From Syngnathus acus (taxonomy: Eukaryota > Chordata > Actinopteri > Syngnathiformes > Syngnathidae), in NCBI RefSeq assembly GCF_901709675.1, contig NC_051088.1:15428193-15492192 (forward strand): a stretch of DNA of 64,000 bases, given 5' to 3'. The translations under genes and the position numbers were made by a program. This document shows positions 39,801 through 53,483 of the stretch, one piece after another; within the stretch, counting starts at the first letter, position 1, and each line of letters starts with the position of its first letter. The notes under the pieces are model-generated. The model was not told where the DNA came from. It ran no database searches and worked only from the letters and a program-made list of their open reading frames with translations.

Positions 39801-41573
39801 TCAATTATTTGAATTTGCATTCTTTTCATTTACAACAAAAGCATTGAAAGGATTCCCTTGTTAGATATTAATCCTCCTCCATAAGGATCTTAAGGATTTT
39901 TTCTCGTTTAGGGAGTTGCCATTGCAGCTGATGGAGAGAAAGCCACTGTGATGTCACATCTGTTTCATGACACTTCTCACCGCCATCAGGACGCGTGGAG
40001 GAAGTAGGGGGAGGAAATGAGGAAAGGAGGGGATCTAATTGATTTCCTAATTTTCCCCATGAAAGAGCGAGCAGGTCAGATAAGAGCAGGAGCGAGCGAG
40101 AGAGCAATCGTCTGAGAAGGAGAAAGTAGCGTTAAAAGCTTTGCCAGTGAAGCATGGAGCGTGTCTGCGGGTGTGAGTGAGGGAGTGAGTGACCTTGTCT
40201 TGGTGGAACGTGTGTGACAATGCATGTGTAAAAGTGTGTTCGTGTGTGAGGGGAAAATAAAAAAGGGAAGCTTGAAACCGTCGTGATTTCCCTCCTCCGT
40301 TTTTCTCGCTCGCTTTCCCTCACAATTTTCCACTCAGTTTTGCTGGCTTCTTGTTTCGTTAAAACACGAGATGACCTTTAAGAGTCAAAACAAGCGGTCA
40401 TGTGACATTTTTGTTATTGCAAGGATGGTATGCCATGGTCAAGGTCAACTTTTTGGGATTTGTTATTTGATTGTGTCAAAAGACATAAAGCTATTTTATA
40501 TTTGTATATAATAGGTGTGACGGGCTACTGAGTTGGACTGAAACAATGTCAAAAACCTATGTTTGGCCTTAAGCCACCAGTTGCACCACAAAAGAAATAG
40601 GCTTGTCCAAAGAAAAAAAAAAATTGATTGAAAGGACGTGGTGAACAGCAAGCCATTGTAGTTGCTTCTGAAGGGACCCAAACTGCCATCATGTCTTTTT
40701 TTACAAGTATGAATGAAATGTTTGGTTGAGTTCTTTTTGAGTAGTTTCACTCACAATCTGTACACACAATCACAAAATGCACCAAAACACACACTGCCAG
40801 ACAAAAACAAGGCTTTTGGTTCGCCGGGCTTCGACAACAAGCCTACACAACGATGGCCATATTTATTTCTTGGATTCCACATTCTGTCAAAAATCGAAAA
40901 ACAAGACAATAAAGAGCTTGACTTAGTGAAATCAGAAGTCGTGCACCCAATGAACTAAATGGGCAGGGTGACTGATTTTCTTTTCATTAATTAATAGGAT
41001 CTATTATCCATCCAGTGCTACAGTTAGCTACTAATCTAGAGGAACGTTATCAGACAATTTGAGAGATGAGGTAGTGAATTATTTTGTTGTGCTATCTCTA
41101 TATGCATACATGTAACTAATTACAAATGATTGGCATACAGGCCTCTTCTAGAGAATTGAAGTCAGATGCAAACAAACTTGGTGTTTATTTGATGAGGCAG
41201 GAAAGTGGACCATATAGCACAAAAACTCAACAGGAAGTAGAATACAAATTTAGTAAACAATATTCCAGAACTGGAACAAATTCGTCACTGGAACCGCATC
41301 AAACTGACAACCGGCAGCATTTATAAATTATAACAATTGTACTCACTATAAATATTTAGTGTTTACAGTATGTACAGTACAATAACTTAATACAGCCTGT
41401 CTGATTGGCTGGCCTGTTTCTCACCCAAAGACAGCTGGGATTAGCTCCTTCATCCATGACCTATGACGGGATAGAAAATGGAAGATTGGATGGTTGATAC
41501 GAATGTTTGATCCATGCAAAGGTCAAAAAAGGAGAGTGTCCTTGAAAAAAGGTCACGGGTCATTTGTAACTTT
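36821..41573. other. cdk15 / BCOR-family spacer
   Basis: No gene is recognised. It contains the cdk15 5' flank, the repeats noted at 36471-38093, purine-rich G-tracts at 38550-38665, (CA)n tracts at 38717-38821 and, from 41300 to 41573, the likely 3' UTR of the BCOR-family gene (TTTATT at about 41185 is a possible minus-strand poly(A) signal). A Lys/Arg-rich open stretch at 39418-39714 looks like a repeat relic without identifiable family. Confidence 0.5.
38717..38821. repeat. (CA)n and (TG)n microsatellites facing each other
   Basis: CA runs at 38722-38746 and 38758-38775, and a TG run at 38803-38821, so complementary tracts face each other across about 30 bp and could pair as a hairpin. 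Confidence 0.85.
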
Positions 41574-44016
41574 TCATCTCCCAGGCTGATTTTTGTGCAG
41601 AGTCGCTTTGGTCTCAGCGACCTTGTCAACAACCTTCACATTGCTGGGGGTCCGGCCTCCTGCAAATGTTACCCCCAAGTCTCTGATGTGAACTCTGACA
41701 TTTGCCAAGTGTCTTCGCCATGCGGCATCCATCTTCACAGTGTGACCGCTGCCGTCACGTAAGGTTTGACAGTTCTGCTCAGCTGCACAGCTGCTTAGTT
41801 TCTTCAACCCTTCGCCAATTACTTTGCGAACACGCTTGTTGTCTTCACTCCGAGAATTGTTAACATCTGTGTTCCCAGATAGGGCACCACATTGCATGTT
41901 CTCCTCGGTACCACAGTTTGTACCCATTGCGACTCCATTTTGCAAGTGCTGCACTTCCCTCACAGCAGAGTCCATATTTGCTGGATTTGCGCTATCCTTT
42001 TTTGTAGATTCTGACATATTGATGGTCTCTTTGGGATGAGTGTGACTTGGGGCCACTTGGTTGCATGTGACGACGTTGCTCGCATCTACCTTCCTTTCCA
42101 CTGCGGCGACTGGAGCACAACGCTGGCTTTGGTCTTGCGAAACTTCGCCAAGGGTGGCAAGTGCTGGCAGAACTGAGCCAGTCGACGATGACGACAGTAG
42201 TGGGGCTGGGCCTGGTGCCGGTTCTGGCAGCGCCTGGCTGTCCACAAATTTGAGGGGAGAGCCAAGCATGGCGGCCATTTTGGGTGTAGCCTCCACCAAC
42301 TCCAGCAAGTCATTGGTAAGCGGTTGGGAAGAGGCCTGCTTAGCAGGATGGCGCCAGAGATGCGACAAGGATGTCTGGCAGTAGAACTCGGCCTGTGGGA
42401 TGGCACGAACCTCAAGATGTGGGAAGTGGCGACGGAAGGCGTGAGGTGTCATTCGAAGACAGGCCAAGACATCGCGGAGGAGGAGCCAGTTACGAGGACT
42501 GGAAAGAGGACACGGAGAAGAGTACAAGTGGAGAAAATTAACTTGCCGCATTCGACACGCTGAAGAAGCTTGGGGCATCGTAAAACCCGCGGGCCTCATC
42601 CGGCGCATCCATAGTCTCGGACTAGCCCTAATAAAACATGAAATATGCGGTACAAACAATAGCAATAATTTGTTTCTTCAGTGCTGCTGACTTTCTTTTT
42701 TGCCCACCTCCCCCATGTTTTTAGTGCTTCCTGGCTTCTGCAGTGTTGCCCTTGAGCAAGCCCCTACCGCCAGCTCAAAAAGTGCAGCGCTGTTTGTGCA
42801 CCACTTTCACTTTGATACTCTCCTTGCAAGCCTGCAAGTTTGCAATCTGGTTCTCTTTGAGGTGTCCAACACAAAATATGCAGTAGTGTGTTTTGAATAT
42901 CCCTTGAGGGTTTACCATGAGTAGAATATAATCAATACATTTCCTGTGTATTGAATGGAGATTTTCCATATAAATACAGACATATTCTATGTATATATAT
43001 ATATATATATATAAATAGATATAGATATGTATATACAGATTTGAACAGTACAACTTTATTTTAAATTAGCTGCGTCACAAAATCAATGTGATCTTTGTTA
43101 TTCCCCTGTCCTTCATTTGTCCTCCATCACTATTCCATTTTGCAAACAGTCAACACACGTACAGAACCTGAACCTGTGGTCGACACACGTACAAAACCTG
43201 AACCTGCTGACCTTGGCTGATGGTCGTCCCACTTACCCCGTAGACGGCGACACATGCAACGTGTAGCAGGGTAGTGGCTTGTCAGACGTCTCAAATTCAA
43301 ACTCCTCCTTTCCGCCCCGCTGCTCTGTCTCTTCCTCCTCTTCTTCCTCTTCAGGCCCAGGCGGATCGGCCAGGATGTTGTAAACTCCACCCTCACTGGA
43401 TGGTTCTACCAAAACCGTAGGAATCACCAACAAAGAAAACTATTGGAATCTAGAAATTTTCTGCAAGATATTTTACTAAGTCTATATTCAGTTTGGTGTT
43501 TTTTGAGGCCGGTAATTGGTTAATATATTTATTAATGGATGAACAAATTAACTGAATTGTGAATGCGAGTCCGGGGGCACTTTGATGTCAATTTCGGTGG
43601 ACCACGGAGGGCCAGTAGCGTGTCATAATGACTCCGACCAAGTAGTGAGGGGACATTAAACAAATTGCAGAGCAAAATCTTCACTACCACTTTAAGTTAA
43701 ACTCATTCCTCGGTCTCACCAGCTCATGTAGTATGCCTGATTGCCTTTTTGGTTCTTGCACCAAACCTCCATGCAATTTTGATTGATTGTGTGAAACTAA
43801 CCGCACACGGAACTGCCGTAAAAATCCCAGCAGATTCCAGAATCACCTTCCGGCCTTCCCTTGAGATCTGCGAGATATTCTGCGGAGAGAGCAAGAGAGA
43901 CGGGCCATTAGCGACCCGAGACGACGGCGCCAGAAAGACAACAAAAGGAGCCGCGCTAACAGTGAGAGACGGCCGTGTTCAGACGGGGGCGGCCGAGAGA
44001 AGACGGATGCCGGCAG

Positions 44017-44100
<84 letters not shown>

Positions 44101-47100
44101 TTGCGCGGCGGTAAGCTGTTCTGAGATTCAGCAGCCAAGCCTCATTAAAAGCCTCTGGAGGGAGAGAACAAACACAGGCGGTGAATTGTAATCAGGCTGG
44201 CGGACGAAGGCACGCTGCAGCACTTTTCTTTTGTTTTCTCGCGCACGTCTGACTGACGTCTGTTTGGTTTGTTGTCTGCTATCATAAACGGGATTTAGGC
44301 GTACTAGCTCACCGAGTCGTCATTTTATTGTGACGTCGTCCCTCGATAACACAACCGCACAGTTAGCGTTACTTTGAGCTTACACGCCTGCTATGTTCAA
44401 GTGGATTGTTTAACCTTGTTTCAATACCATATTCAATAACGCTTCAGCTTTTTGGGTCAACCACATCTAGTATGCAACTAGTCTCACCCTGCCCTACTTA
44501 CTGGATTTTGACCTGTTGTACTGCTGCTTCTCCTCACCCACCCTCCTCGCCTGCTCAGAACGGAGGCAATTAGTGAAGTGAGATTTTTCCTGTGGAGGAT
44601 TCTGCATCGACCTAACTTTCGCTATCAACGCTGGCAAAATTTAACTCCACCGCGGCATATGATCCAAGACGCCCTTCGCCAAGCGGTCGCATTCACCTTG
44701 CTCGGTGCACACCGGGAATTGGATGATGACGTTCACAATCTAAGTGACAGACTAATCGCACTCGTTTGATTAAGTTGAACCAAACCTGACAAACGTGAAC
44801 CCAGCCTTAGATCTTAAACACATCTGCTATTCGTGTCCTACCCTCTAGGAAGGTTTCCATGGCAACACTGTTGGTCATGTTTATCGGTCCTCGTCCGGAG
44901 TAAGAGGTCAGGGTGGGGTCAGCGCCACAGGCCAGGAGGAAACGTACCACTTCCATGTGGTTGTTCGCAACAGCGTCATGTAGCGGCCTGATGGCAGACA
45001 AGAGACGCAGCATGTCATGGGACAAACAAAGGACGAGCACATTGTGAACTGCTAGGAACAAATGACTTGACTTGCAGCTGCCAATAGAAGGCGAAATGGA
45101 TTTGGAACTGTTTTGGCGGCAGAAGAGGCAATTGCAATAGAGAGCTTTGAGACTAAGGAGCCAACTACTAGCGTGCCATGGCTTGGCAAGCATGACTCCC
45201 CTCAACAAAACAATGACATGAAAACATTATTTTATCCATCGGTCACTTGACAGCAACACCTTTGTTTCCCCCACCGGCTTGTTTGTTCAATGTGTATGGA
45301 GCTACAGCTATGACATTGGGAAAAAAATGTTTGGTCCACGAAAGAGGAATTAGGTGCGCGCCGTGGCCAGTTGGCTAAGCTAATGGAGCACAAAATACAA
45401 TGAACAGACATAATTTGATTGATATCGTTTTTTTACTGGATATGACGCTTGGAACATGCACTAGTTTTTTGGATCATCCATGGCAAGGCCTGTTCTGATT
45501 GGAACCTCTCCTGATAAACTGCAGCATGCTCTTGGCCGATATGAAATCTTCTTATGGTCCCTTCGGTAATTCTACAGAAATGCCTCAGTCGGATTGTATA
45601 CTGACTACATTGTAGCAAAGTTTCATTTGTCGTCAGATGCAGTCACTTTTTTGAGATACAGTATTTGCAATCAGGACTCCAAGGAAGTATTTGACCTGGT
45701 TCCGTCCTGAGCGCTGCAGTTGACGTCCGCCCCGTGCTCCACCAGGTGGCGCACAATCGTGAACCAGCCTTGGGTGCAGGCCTCGTGCAAGGCGCAATAG
45801 CCAGCATTGTCTTGATGGTTGATGTTGCAGAGCCTCAGCTGCAGACAGTAGAGCACTGCCTCCTGGTCACATGCAAAACCAGCAGCCAATGAGAAGAGAG
45901 CATGAAGATTACTATGTTTCATCAAATACATTTCGCACAGCGGCTTCAGGGTAGATTTTTATGCGCTGAATGTTATAGTGCAGTATTAGTTACCTCGTCT
46001 CCCAGCCGGGCGGCATGTTGCAGCAGCGTCTCTCCGGCATGTTTATTCACAATTAGGTGACACAATTCTGAGGGTGTAGGTTCAACTGCAAGGTTCGGCT
46101 GCAGAGGTGGTGAGCATGTGTCGAATGAAACCTGCAAGAGACCAAAAAAAAAAAAAAAAACAGATTTAGAATAAATTATGTATTACACTAAAATTGATTA
46201 AAGTTTTAAATCAGAGATACATATGGTGCGCCACTGTTGGTGTTCAAAATCCGTTCCTTTAACAGTTAAAATGCTGCAACATGAAGCTATTCCTCATCCC
46301 GTCCTGCCTTGCTTTGTAGCATTACTTTAAACGGACTTTTAAACTTCACGCTGAGCCACGCTGTGAGCACGTGATTGGTTTTTATGTGTATGCTCTGCAT
46401 GTTCTGTCTGTTGATGAAAATCTTCATCACAAAGATGCTGACAGCGGCAACTGCCTCTGCTGCTTAGCAGCCGCACGCACAGCATGTGTGTCAGGGTGTG
46501 TGCGTGATGGCCATGTGCAGGCGCCGCTCGCTGTCACGCATCAGCAGACAGGATTCAAGCTTGGCCCTGGAGGGGTGCGTGCGTCTGTGTACGCGCTACC
46601 CGGCAACGACGGAGCGTAGAGTGACAGAAAAGTGTGCGTGTGTGTTCACTCTGCCAGAGGAAATGTCTTCTACGGCTGCTGTCGCAAAGCACAAGGCAAG
46701 CCGATGAACACAAACACGCTGATAAACAACTGAAAAGTAAATTGCTTGTCCAATCTTTTGTATACCTTGACTTCCAGGACTATACTGAAACTGCTTGCAT
46801 ATATGTATAAAAATAGCTAATGGATGACCTTTAATGAGAAGGACATGATTTTTTTTTTTTTGCAATGACTTCTGAAGAACTTTCACTTATCACCTGGCTG
46901 ATTCTGTCCTCCACGTCACCTCCTTCCTCATCTGCCTCTTCTGCTGCCTCCCTCGTGTGCTTGGTCTTGCATGGATGTTTCCCCGTGGGTTTATCGGGGC
47001 TGTCATCAGATAAGAATGGGAGGAGTGACGAGACCCTGCGGTTCTCCCTCAGCTTCTGATGCTTCTCCCGGAGGCGGAAGGAGGCGACGTGGGAGGGTTG

Positions 47101-50100
47101 CCAGAGGCCAGCACTGTCCGTCTGTACCCCCGGGGATGAGGCCACATGGACTGATGAAAAAAAATATACACACATACAGGTTAATGTGTGTGATATAATA
47201 AAGGCTGCGTTCAGACAACCTTTTTGCGATACGAATTGAAACACACATTCGGGAGGTAGTTTCATATCTGATTTCAACAAGATACGTCTCAGTCCGAACT
47301 GCGGCAAACGCACAATAAAATTAAATACATTTATAAAAAATGCTAACTTGAAAAACTCACTCTCCCTGGAGAGAGACGATCAAATGAACTTGTTCTAATC
47401 TCAAAATCAAGTCGGTCTTATTGCGACACTGCGAGCACACGACGTGGTTCCTCGCTAACAAACCTGCGACTTCACACGACACGAATGCTGAGCGTGATCG
47501 TGCAAGCCAGCAGGTGAGGGCAGGAAATAGAAATCAGAAACGTGTAAATACAGCCCAAGGTTGTTTTACCATGAATGAATAATTTATCAGCTGGTTGCAT
47601 TTTCAGCCCTTAGGCATTAGTGCTGTCATGGGTGAATCCTTTTCAAAATTTAACTTGTTTCCTGAAAACATCCTCTGCATTTGCCTGTGAATTTAAACAT
47701 TTTGTTAAATGTACTTTCGCACACTTTCTATAAGAAGCCTGCAACAGTTTACTTTCTGCTAATGGGGCATACTATCTTGAAAGAAGAGGGTAAAAAAGTT
47801 GAATACCTTTCACGTCATCATTGGGTAGACGGGGCTTTTTGAAGCAGGGGCCGTTCTGCTCGATGCAACTCTTTTGCTTGCTTGTGTCCTCAGTCGCATC
47901 TATTGCGCAAACCATCAATTAAGGTGGACAGGTAAACTATAATAATAATAGTAATAATATGTAATATACCACGCCTTTACTTGGGCGTGCAAGTTATTCT
48001 GTGACTGTGCTATTAACTAAAATCACATTTCCTCATTGGGATGAATGGAAATGCCATTAATTCATTCCAGTCTGCAACAAACACCAACTCAATAAAATCA
48101 GAGTAATATCTTTGAGTAATGCTTTGTAAGTACTAGCAAAAAATCAGTGCTATTTTTCTTTTTAAACTATCTAAGCCATTTTGCATAATGAGTTGGCATT
48201 AAGCTAATGATCTTTCGTGAGACACATTTTTGTGGTTTGTTGAAATACAAAATATGTAAATAGTTTTACAGTAAGCTTCAATTGAGTGGCCAGCTAAGCA
48301 GTCTGATGGAAATGCGCTCAGCCTTTTTGATGATGCATGTTCATGAAAGGTAGAGATCTTGATTAAAAGGGGAAAAAAGGTCAAAGAGCAAAAAAATAAT
48401 AATCAACTGAGGAATGACTTTGTTAAGTCACAAAAAAACTCTAAAATGAGCTAATATTATAACGCCGATAATGCTGGTTTTATGGAGGATGGGAAAAAAA
48501 CATACCGTTTTTCGTTCCCATGTCTTCCGTTCTTCTTCGCTTCATCCAGCGACCACCGATGTTGCTCTGGTGAAATGGCTCCAGGCTGAACATGTGCTTG
48601 CGATTTGCTGCCATGTTAGGATCCAAACCGCTGAGGCCCTCCACAGAGGACGTTTCGTTCCAGTGAACCAGACCGCCGCTGGTTGTGTCAACAGCCTGTT
48701 GCCTTTCTTCTTTGTCACTTTCTTCATTCTGCATCTTCTCTGTTGAGCAATCATCCTTGCCTACCAGGTCGTTGGCACGGTTGTAGGCAAATGTGACACA
48801 AATGGATGACGGTTGTACACCTGCACCATGAAAAAGAAATACACACAAAAATATACATAAATACCATATATTTTTGAAATGTCCTTTTTACAGGTGCAAC
48901 CAAATGTGTGTAAACATTCTCCTTCCTCTTACTTCCTCTTACCTTTCTTTCCTTCGACGTGGACTGTGGGAGGTGAGCGTCCTCCCCTCCTGTCACTCTG
49001 CTGGCACAGATCCAACCATCCCCCTTCGCCCCCACCGGCGTCTGCCAGCTCAGCCTGCCCTGCTGCCGCCGTCTCGTCATTCTGGTTTTCCTTGAGCTGA
49101 TAAGAAGGGAGCATCTTAAGCTTGCGGAAAATATAAACAAAACAAATTAAACACTCTTCACGGTTGTCTGCTGAAAATGTGGTTGTCTGCTCTTCACGGT
49201 GGTCAGAAGTTGCAACCATAGCAGTGACCTCTTCAGAAGATCCTTTTTAAAAGAGGTGGGAGACTCCAGCTACATGGCTTGATTCAGGCTTAAACCAATT
49301 TCAGGACTTGGGATTTCAATTTAGAAAAACTTGACTTGCTTGAAACTGAAAGGTTAGGAGACGTTCTTATGACTTGCACCTACTGTATACCGACATCCGC
49401 CTCTTGAAACCGACATTGTTGGCAAAAAGGCCATGGTTATTTTTATAGATGGACGCAGGTAGAAAGGGGCGTTTGCGTTGTTGTGGGAGTGAATATAGCC
49501 AACTTGCTTCCTGACCAAGGCACGTGGCTCCACTCATTCCCTTTCAATTCAGCACAGAAGAGGCGTGCACATCTTTGACATTGCGAAAGCAGAAATAGAC
49601 TCACTGGAGTCCGTGCATGCAATCGATGCGCGCAAAGTACGTTTATATGGATCAGCAAGAAGATCTCCTCCGTATACTAGGAGGGCGCCTTCCACCCCCG
49701 ATACGCGTCTGTGTGTGTGACCCCGCCACCGCACACAGAGACACCACACACATGCATACAAACAACATAGTAGCTGTGCAGCAGCCAGGGGGGTGATAAT
49801 AATGCATTCAATTAATTTCCACAATGATTCAGAGGGTTCGATGCACACTGTTGGGATATTTATCCACCACCAAGCTCACAACACCAAAATTAAGCTGTGC
49901 CAATTTTTACATTGAGCACAGTGTGCGCTGTCTACGAAAATAAGGCCCAAAAGATTTACTTTATTGTCCATGTATTAACAATGCACTCATGTACTGTAAA
50001 AACAAAACTATTCCAGGGAAAACGCAATAGAATGAATGAAAGGGTTCATACCTTACACTGCTCTTGACTCGGCCAGCTGGACAGGGAATCACAAGATTCC

Positions 50101-53100
50101 TCGGTCTCCAACTTTGGTTGACTGTCCAAACATTTGGAAAAAGGTTCTGTCTGGGTGCTGGTGCAGGTATCCTTGCCCCCACCAACCTGGACATCCATGA
50201 TGTCCTGGGTGTTCTTCTCGTCAGTGTGAAATGTAGTGTCTCTGGAATTATTTTCCAGCAAATGCTCTTGACCTAAACAATCACTAATATCGGATTCATA
50301 TACAAGAGACCTACGATCGATGCTTTGGCTGTCAACTGCCATGTTTTGTTCTCTTTGGTCGATGGAGACAAAGGACTCGGCTTCGGAGTCGACGCCACCG
50401 GCTGCTAACGGCAAAGGCGTATCACCACTTGGTGTCTTGCTGGTACAAAATGAATGATCTGAATGAGAGCCGCATCCAACAGCTTGACCATCCAGGCATT
50501 GGGTGGCAGCGGAGCACAAATAAGAACATTCTTTACTTGCACAGATATTTGAGGATGGCTCGTGATTGACTTGGTCCTCATCATCACTTTCGTCAAGTGC
50601 TTCAGCACCATGTTCATCTCTTGCCAAGCTGTTTGAACCACATGGGGCACCAATGACCTTCTTCCTGGAAAACTGTTCGGGAGATGTTCTGGCACAACGC
50701 ATCGTCCGCTCGTCTGGGAGGTCCTGAAATGGACTAAGACAATCTTCTATTGAAATCTCCTTGCTGGGAGGAGGGGGTGAAGAACACTTGTGATAAAGAA
50801 AAGCTGGCTGGGATGTGGGGGCTTGTAAGCCCTGCTGCCCAACAGTCTGGTTGGCAAGGAAGCTTTTGTTGCGATTGTGGGGTGATTCGTCAACTTCTTC
50901 GAAAGCCATGTCAATACAAACGATGCTCTCGCTAACCCTATTGAACGGGTTGCAAAAAGATTTGAAGGATTCATTTGAAGCCCGCTCGCTGCTGCTAGCT
51001 CTTTGCTCGGGTTCTGGTTTCTTGGTCTGGCTTGGCTTTTGCTGGATTTCTTGGCCTCTGTTTTGCTCTACATGACAGGATTTGGACAGAGACCTGTTTG
51101 AAAGTTCTTTGAGGTCTCTCTGAGTTGTCAGAGAGGGTGAGGTACCCTGTGAATCCGCTCTGTGTTGAAGACCCTGTTTTGAAGATGTGTAAGTCCTACT
51201 ACCGCTGTGACCACAGAGGATGGGGTAGTGGTGGCCATGTCCTTTGTCCGATACGGACATGTGCTGCAAGGACATAGTGTCCGTAATCGAGTATGGAAGG
51301 TAGCCATTGCTGCAGCCTAAATCAAGTGGAATAAAAGAGTCAGTGCGGAGTCGTTTGGAAGTGGATCCGAGTCCCACGTGTGGCTGTATTTCTTTGGGTT
51401 GATTTGATTGTTTATCTTGACCTTGGACCTTGGACAATATAGGTTTTCCAGAAAATGTGTGTGCCTCTTTAGCATTTGTCACATGCACTGTTTGCTGGCC
51501 CAAATTTGCTGAAGAGAATGATTCAGAAGATCTTTTTGAGGGTAGGCTGCCAACCTCAAGTTTTCTAATGCCAGGGAAACTTTGATTCTGTAAAAAATGT
51601 GCAGCCTTATCCGAATTCAAAGAGGTTTTCACTTTTGAGGGTTCTGGGCTGTCTTTCAGGCACTTCTCATCTCTCGCCTGTAGCCCATAATTTAGCTGGG
51701 CAAAGAAGTCTAATTCGGACAGGAACCTGTTTGATGAGCCTTTTGTCTTTTTCGCAGAAAGATCCAAAGGTATTGAATGTACTTTTCTGTCTACTGATGT
51801 TCTTGCAGGTGAAAGAGACTTTGCAGCTCTACAGTGATCTGGGCTAGAGCGGTTTTGTCGGCTGCTGTTGGTTTGTTTCAGGGAGTCTAGTTCAGAACTA
51901 AGGCTGCCAATGTAGAAGGAAGGAAACCCAGCAAGTTCATTAGATGATGCAGTGCTCCTTTTTGAAGTCTTCCGGGAGTCTACAGATGTCGACACTGAGG
52001 TAGAACCAGGGACTGAACTGTTGACTGGATCACAGGCAGAGCGACTGTTGCTTGTAGAACTAGTCTTAGCAGAAGTGGGGAGACCAGACTTTGTGCGACT
52101 GTTGTTAAGATGGCAATCATCAAAGTGAAAAGCAGAAGCTAAAGCGTCCTGGTACAGGGAGGTGCTGAAGGCAGATGTTTGCTGATGTACCGAAGGCCCC
52201 TGCAGTGTGTGCAGGGGTGAGAGGGCAGCTGACATGGATGCGGGTATTCTGAAGTCAGACTCCAATTGTGAAGAAACATGTGTAGGAACATACTGGGGTA
52301 AATAAAAGAATCTGTCTTCAGGTGAGCCGCCTTCTGCCATATGGCACAGAGACTGGTACGCTAACTGCTGGTATATGAATGGGGATGCCTGGGCCAGGAA
52401 TGAGGCCTTGTATGCCATGTCAAGGAAGGGGTACATGGTTGCCTCAGAGTAAGGAGTCATCCAAGGGAGTTTCAAGAAGCTACTGATACTATTCAGGCCT
52501 GAATCTAGAAGCTTGTCATTGGTTGTGACTATGTCTCTAGCTGTAGGGATAACCAGTACTTTCTGTAGCTCTGGTGAAGGATTCTTCCAATGTCCATAAG
52601 AGAGAGATGGGCTAGGTTGGGCCTGGTCTGCAGTGACAGAAGGAGGAAGAACACTTTTGCCAAGGAGGTTTTTTCCCGTCACTGACTTGAAGTCTACACT
52701 GAGCGAGGCAACAGGGTCCATCCAGAAAGCAGTGCTAGCATCCACCTGCAACATGCATGAGAATGAATGTTACGCAGGATGGGCAGATACATCCTATTCC
52801 CACAGTCAAACTCAAACAAAACATTTTTTTCCCCCAAATTATTAAGACAATTGTATTTTAGCTCCTTTAATTAATTGGGAAATGACTGCAGTATATATAT
52901 TTACATTGCGGCAGTGTTATTTCTTTGGTATTTATCCATGAAAGTACTATATAGTAAAACACCAGTAAAATATGAGGGGTGTGCACACTTTTGTGAGACT
53001 GAATGCTATTTGTTCATTTGTCTTTGGCAATGTGCCTTGGCTCAATAAAGGGTAAAAACAAACACTGACAAGCAAGCTCTCCTTGCCACCACCCCAACAT

Positions 53101-53430
53101 GTGCTGTGATGTCATCAATGACATGCAAGACCATATTACCACAAGAACAATCACAAATTCACAATCGACCTCGACTGAAGTTGGTGGAGTAAAAGACACC
53201 TGCAACAGGAATGTTATATTTGAAAGTGCCACCCTGCACCCGAAATCAAACAATTGTAGATCCGCCCCTGCAGAACGAATAAACCAGCTAAATTCTACCC
53301 AAAAGCAGACTGAAAAGTTCTATGCCAACTTGACACTGCTGATATGAAATGTTCAACTCACCTTTTTGTGCTCGGCGGGGAGCGTGTTGTTTGTCTCCTC
53401 ACGTGCCAAAGTAAAAACGTCTGTCGTCAT
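41574..53430 (-). CDS. bcor: BCOR-family transcriptional corepressor (BCOR / BCORL1-like)
   Basis: Twelve coding exons: 53430-53362, 52745-50052, 49120-48943, 48820-48506, 47899-47807, 47150-46894, 46131-45994, 45862-45696, 44987-44842, 43879-43802, 43405-43237 and 42498-41574. Phases close exactly, giving 1742 residues. BCOR assembles the PRC1.1 Polycomb complex through PCGF1 (family knowledge). [14 protein letters not shown] joins [10 protein letters not shown] as in [21 protein letters not shown] follows. A CtBP-type PLDLS lies near residue 350. Three ankyrin repeats run at about 1215-1350 ([42 protein letters not shown]). Then come WDFYGSSVC, an acidic stretch, and the PCGF1-binding PUFD domain from [16 protein letters not shown] normally ends at PUFD; here about 220 more residues follow. 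An upstream exon is possible because a good acceptor sits just before the chosen ATG. The BCOR versus BCORL1 choice is not settled. Confidence 0.88.
42976..43030. repeat. AT-rich microsatellite in a bcor intron
   Basis: A TATATATA run with ATAG/ATAC interruptions, in the intron before the PUFD exon. Confidence 0.85.
43150..43209. repeat. 30-bp tandem duplication
   Basis: TCAACACACGTACAGAACCT and its 10-bp continuation are repeated directly at 43180 (TCGACACACGTACAAAACCT) with few changes. It lies 28 bp past the donor of the exon ending at 43237. Confidence 0.85.
44022..44097 (+). repeat. (TG)n microsatellite in a bcor intron
   Basis: A pure TG run of about 76 bp between the exon coding WDFYGSSVC (43802-43879) and the ankyrin exon at 44842-44987. 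Confidence 0.97.
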
Positions 53431-53461
53431 CGCTGTGGCATGAGCACACGCACACGCACGT

Positions 53462-53483
53462 CCCCCCCCCCCCCCCCCCCCCC
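53462..53483 (+). repeat. 22-base poly(C) tract beside bcor first coding exon
   Basis: An uninterrupted C run (G on the coding strand), 32 bp from the chosen bcor start codon at 53430. Its length is likely to vary, and it is a possible assembly error point. A similar run of about 20 C lies at 5165-5184 in an lrrfip1 intron. Confidence 0.9.

Noticed and set aside
39137-39804. Possible gene from Lys/Arg-rich open stretches near 39.4 kb
   Set aside because: Frames on both strands are broken, and nothing links them to a known protein. More like an old repeat.
43749-44138. Open frames with Cys-Val and His-Thr runs on both strands
   Set aside because: Translations of the (TG)n tract in a bcor intron.
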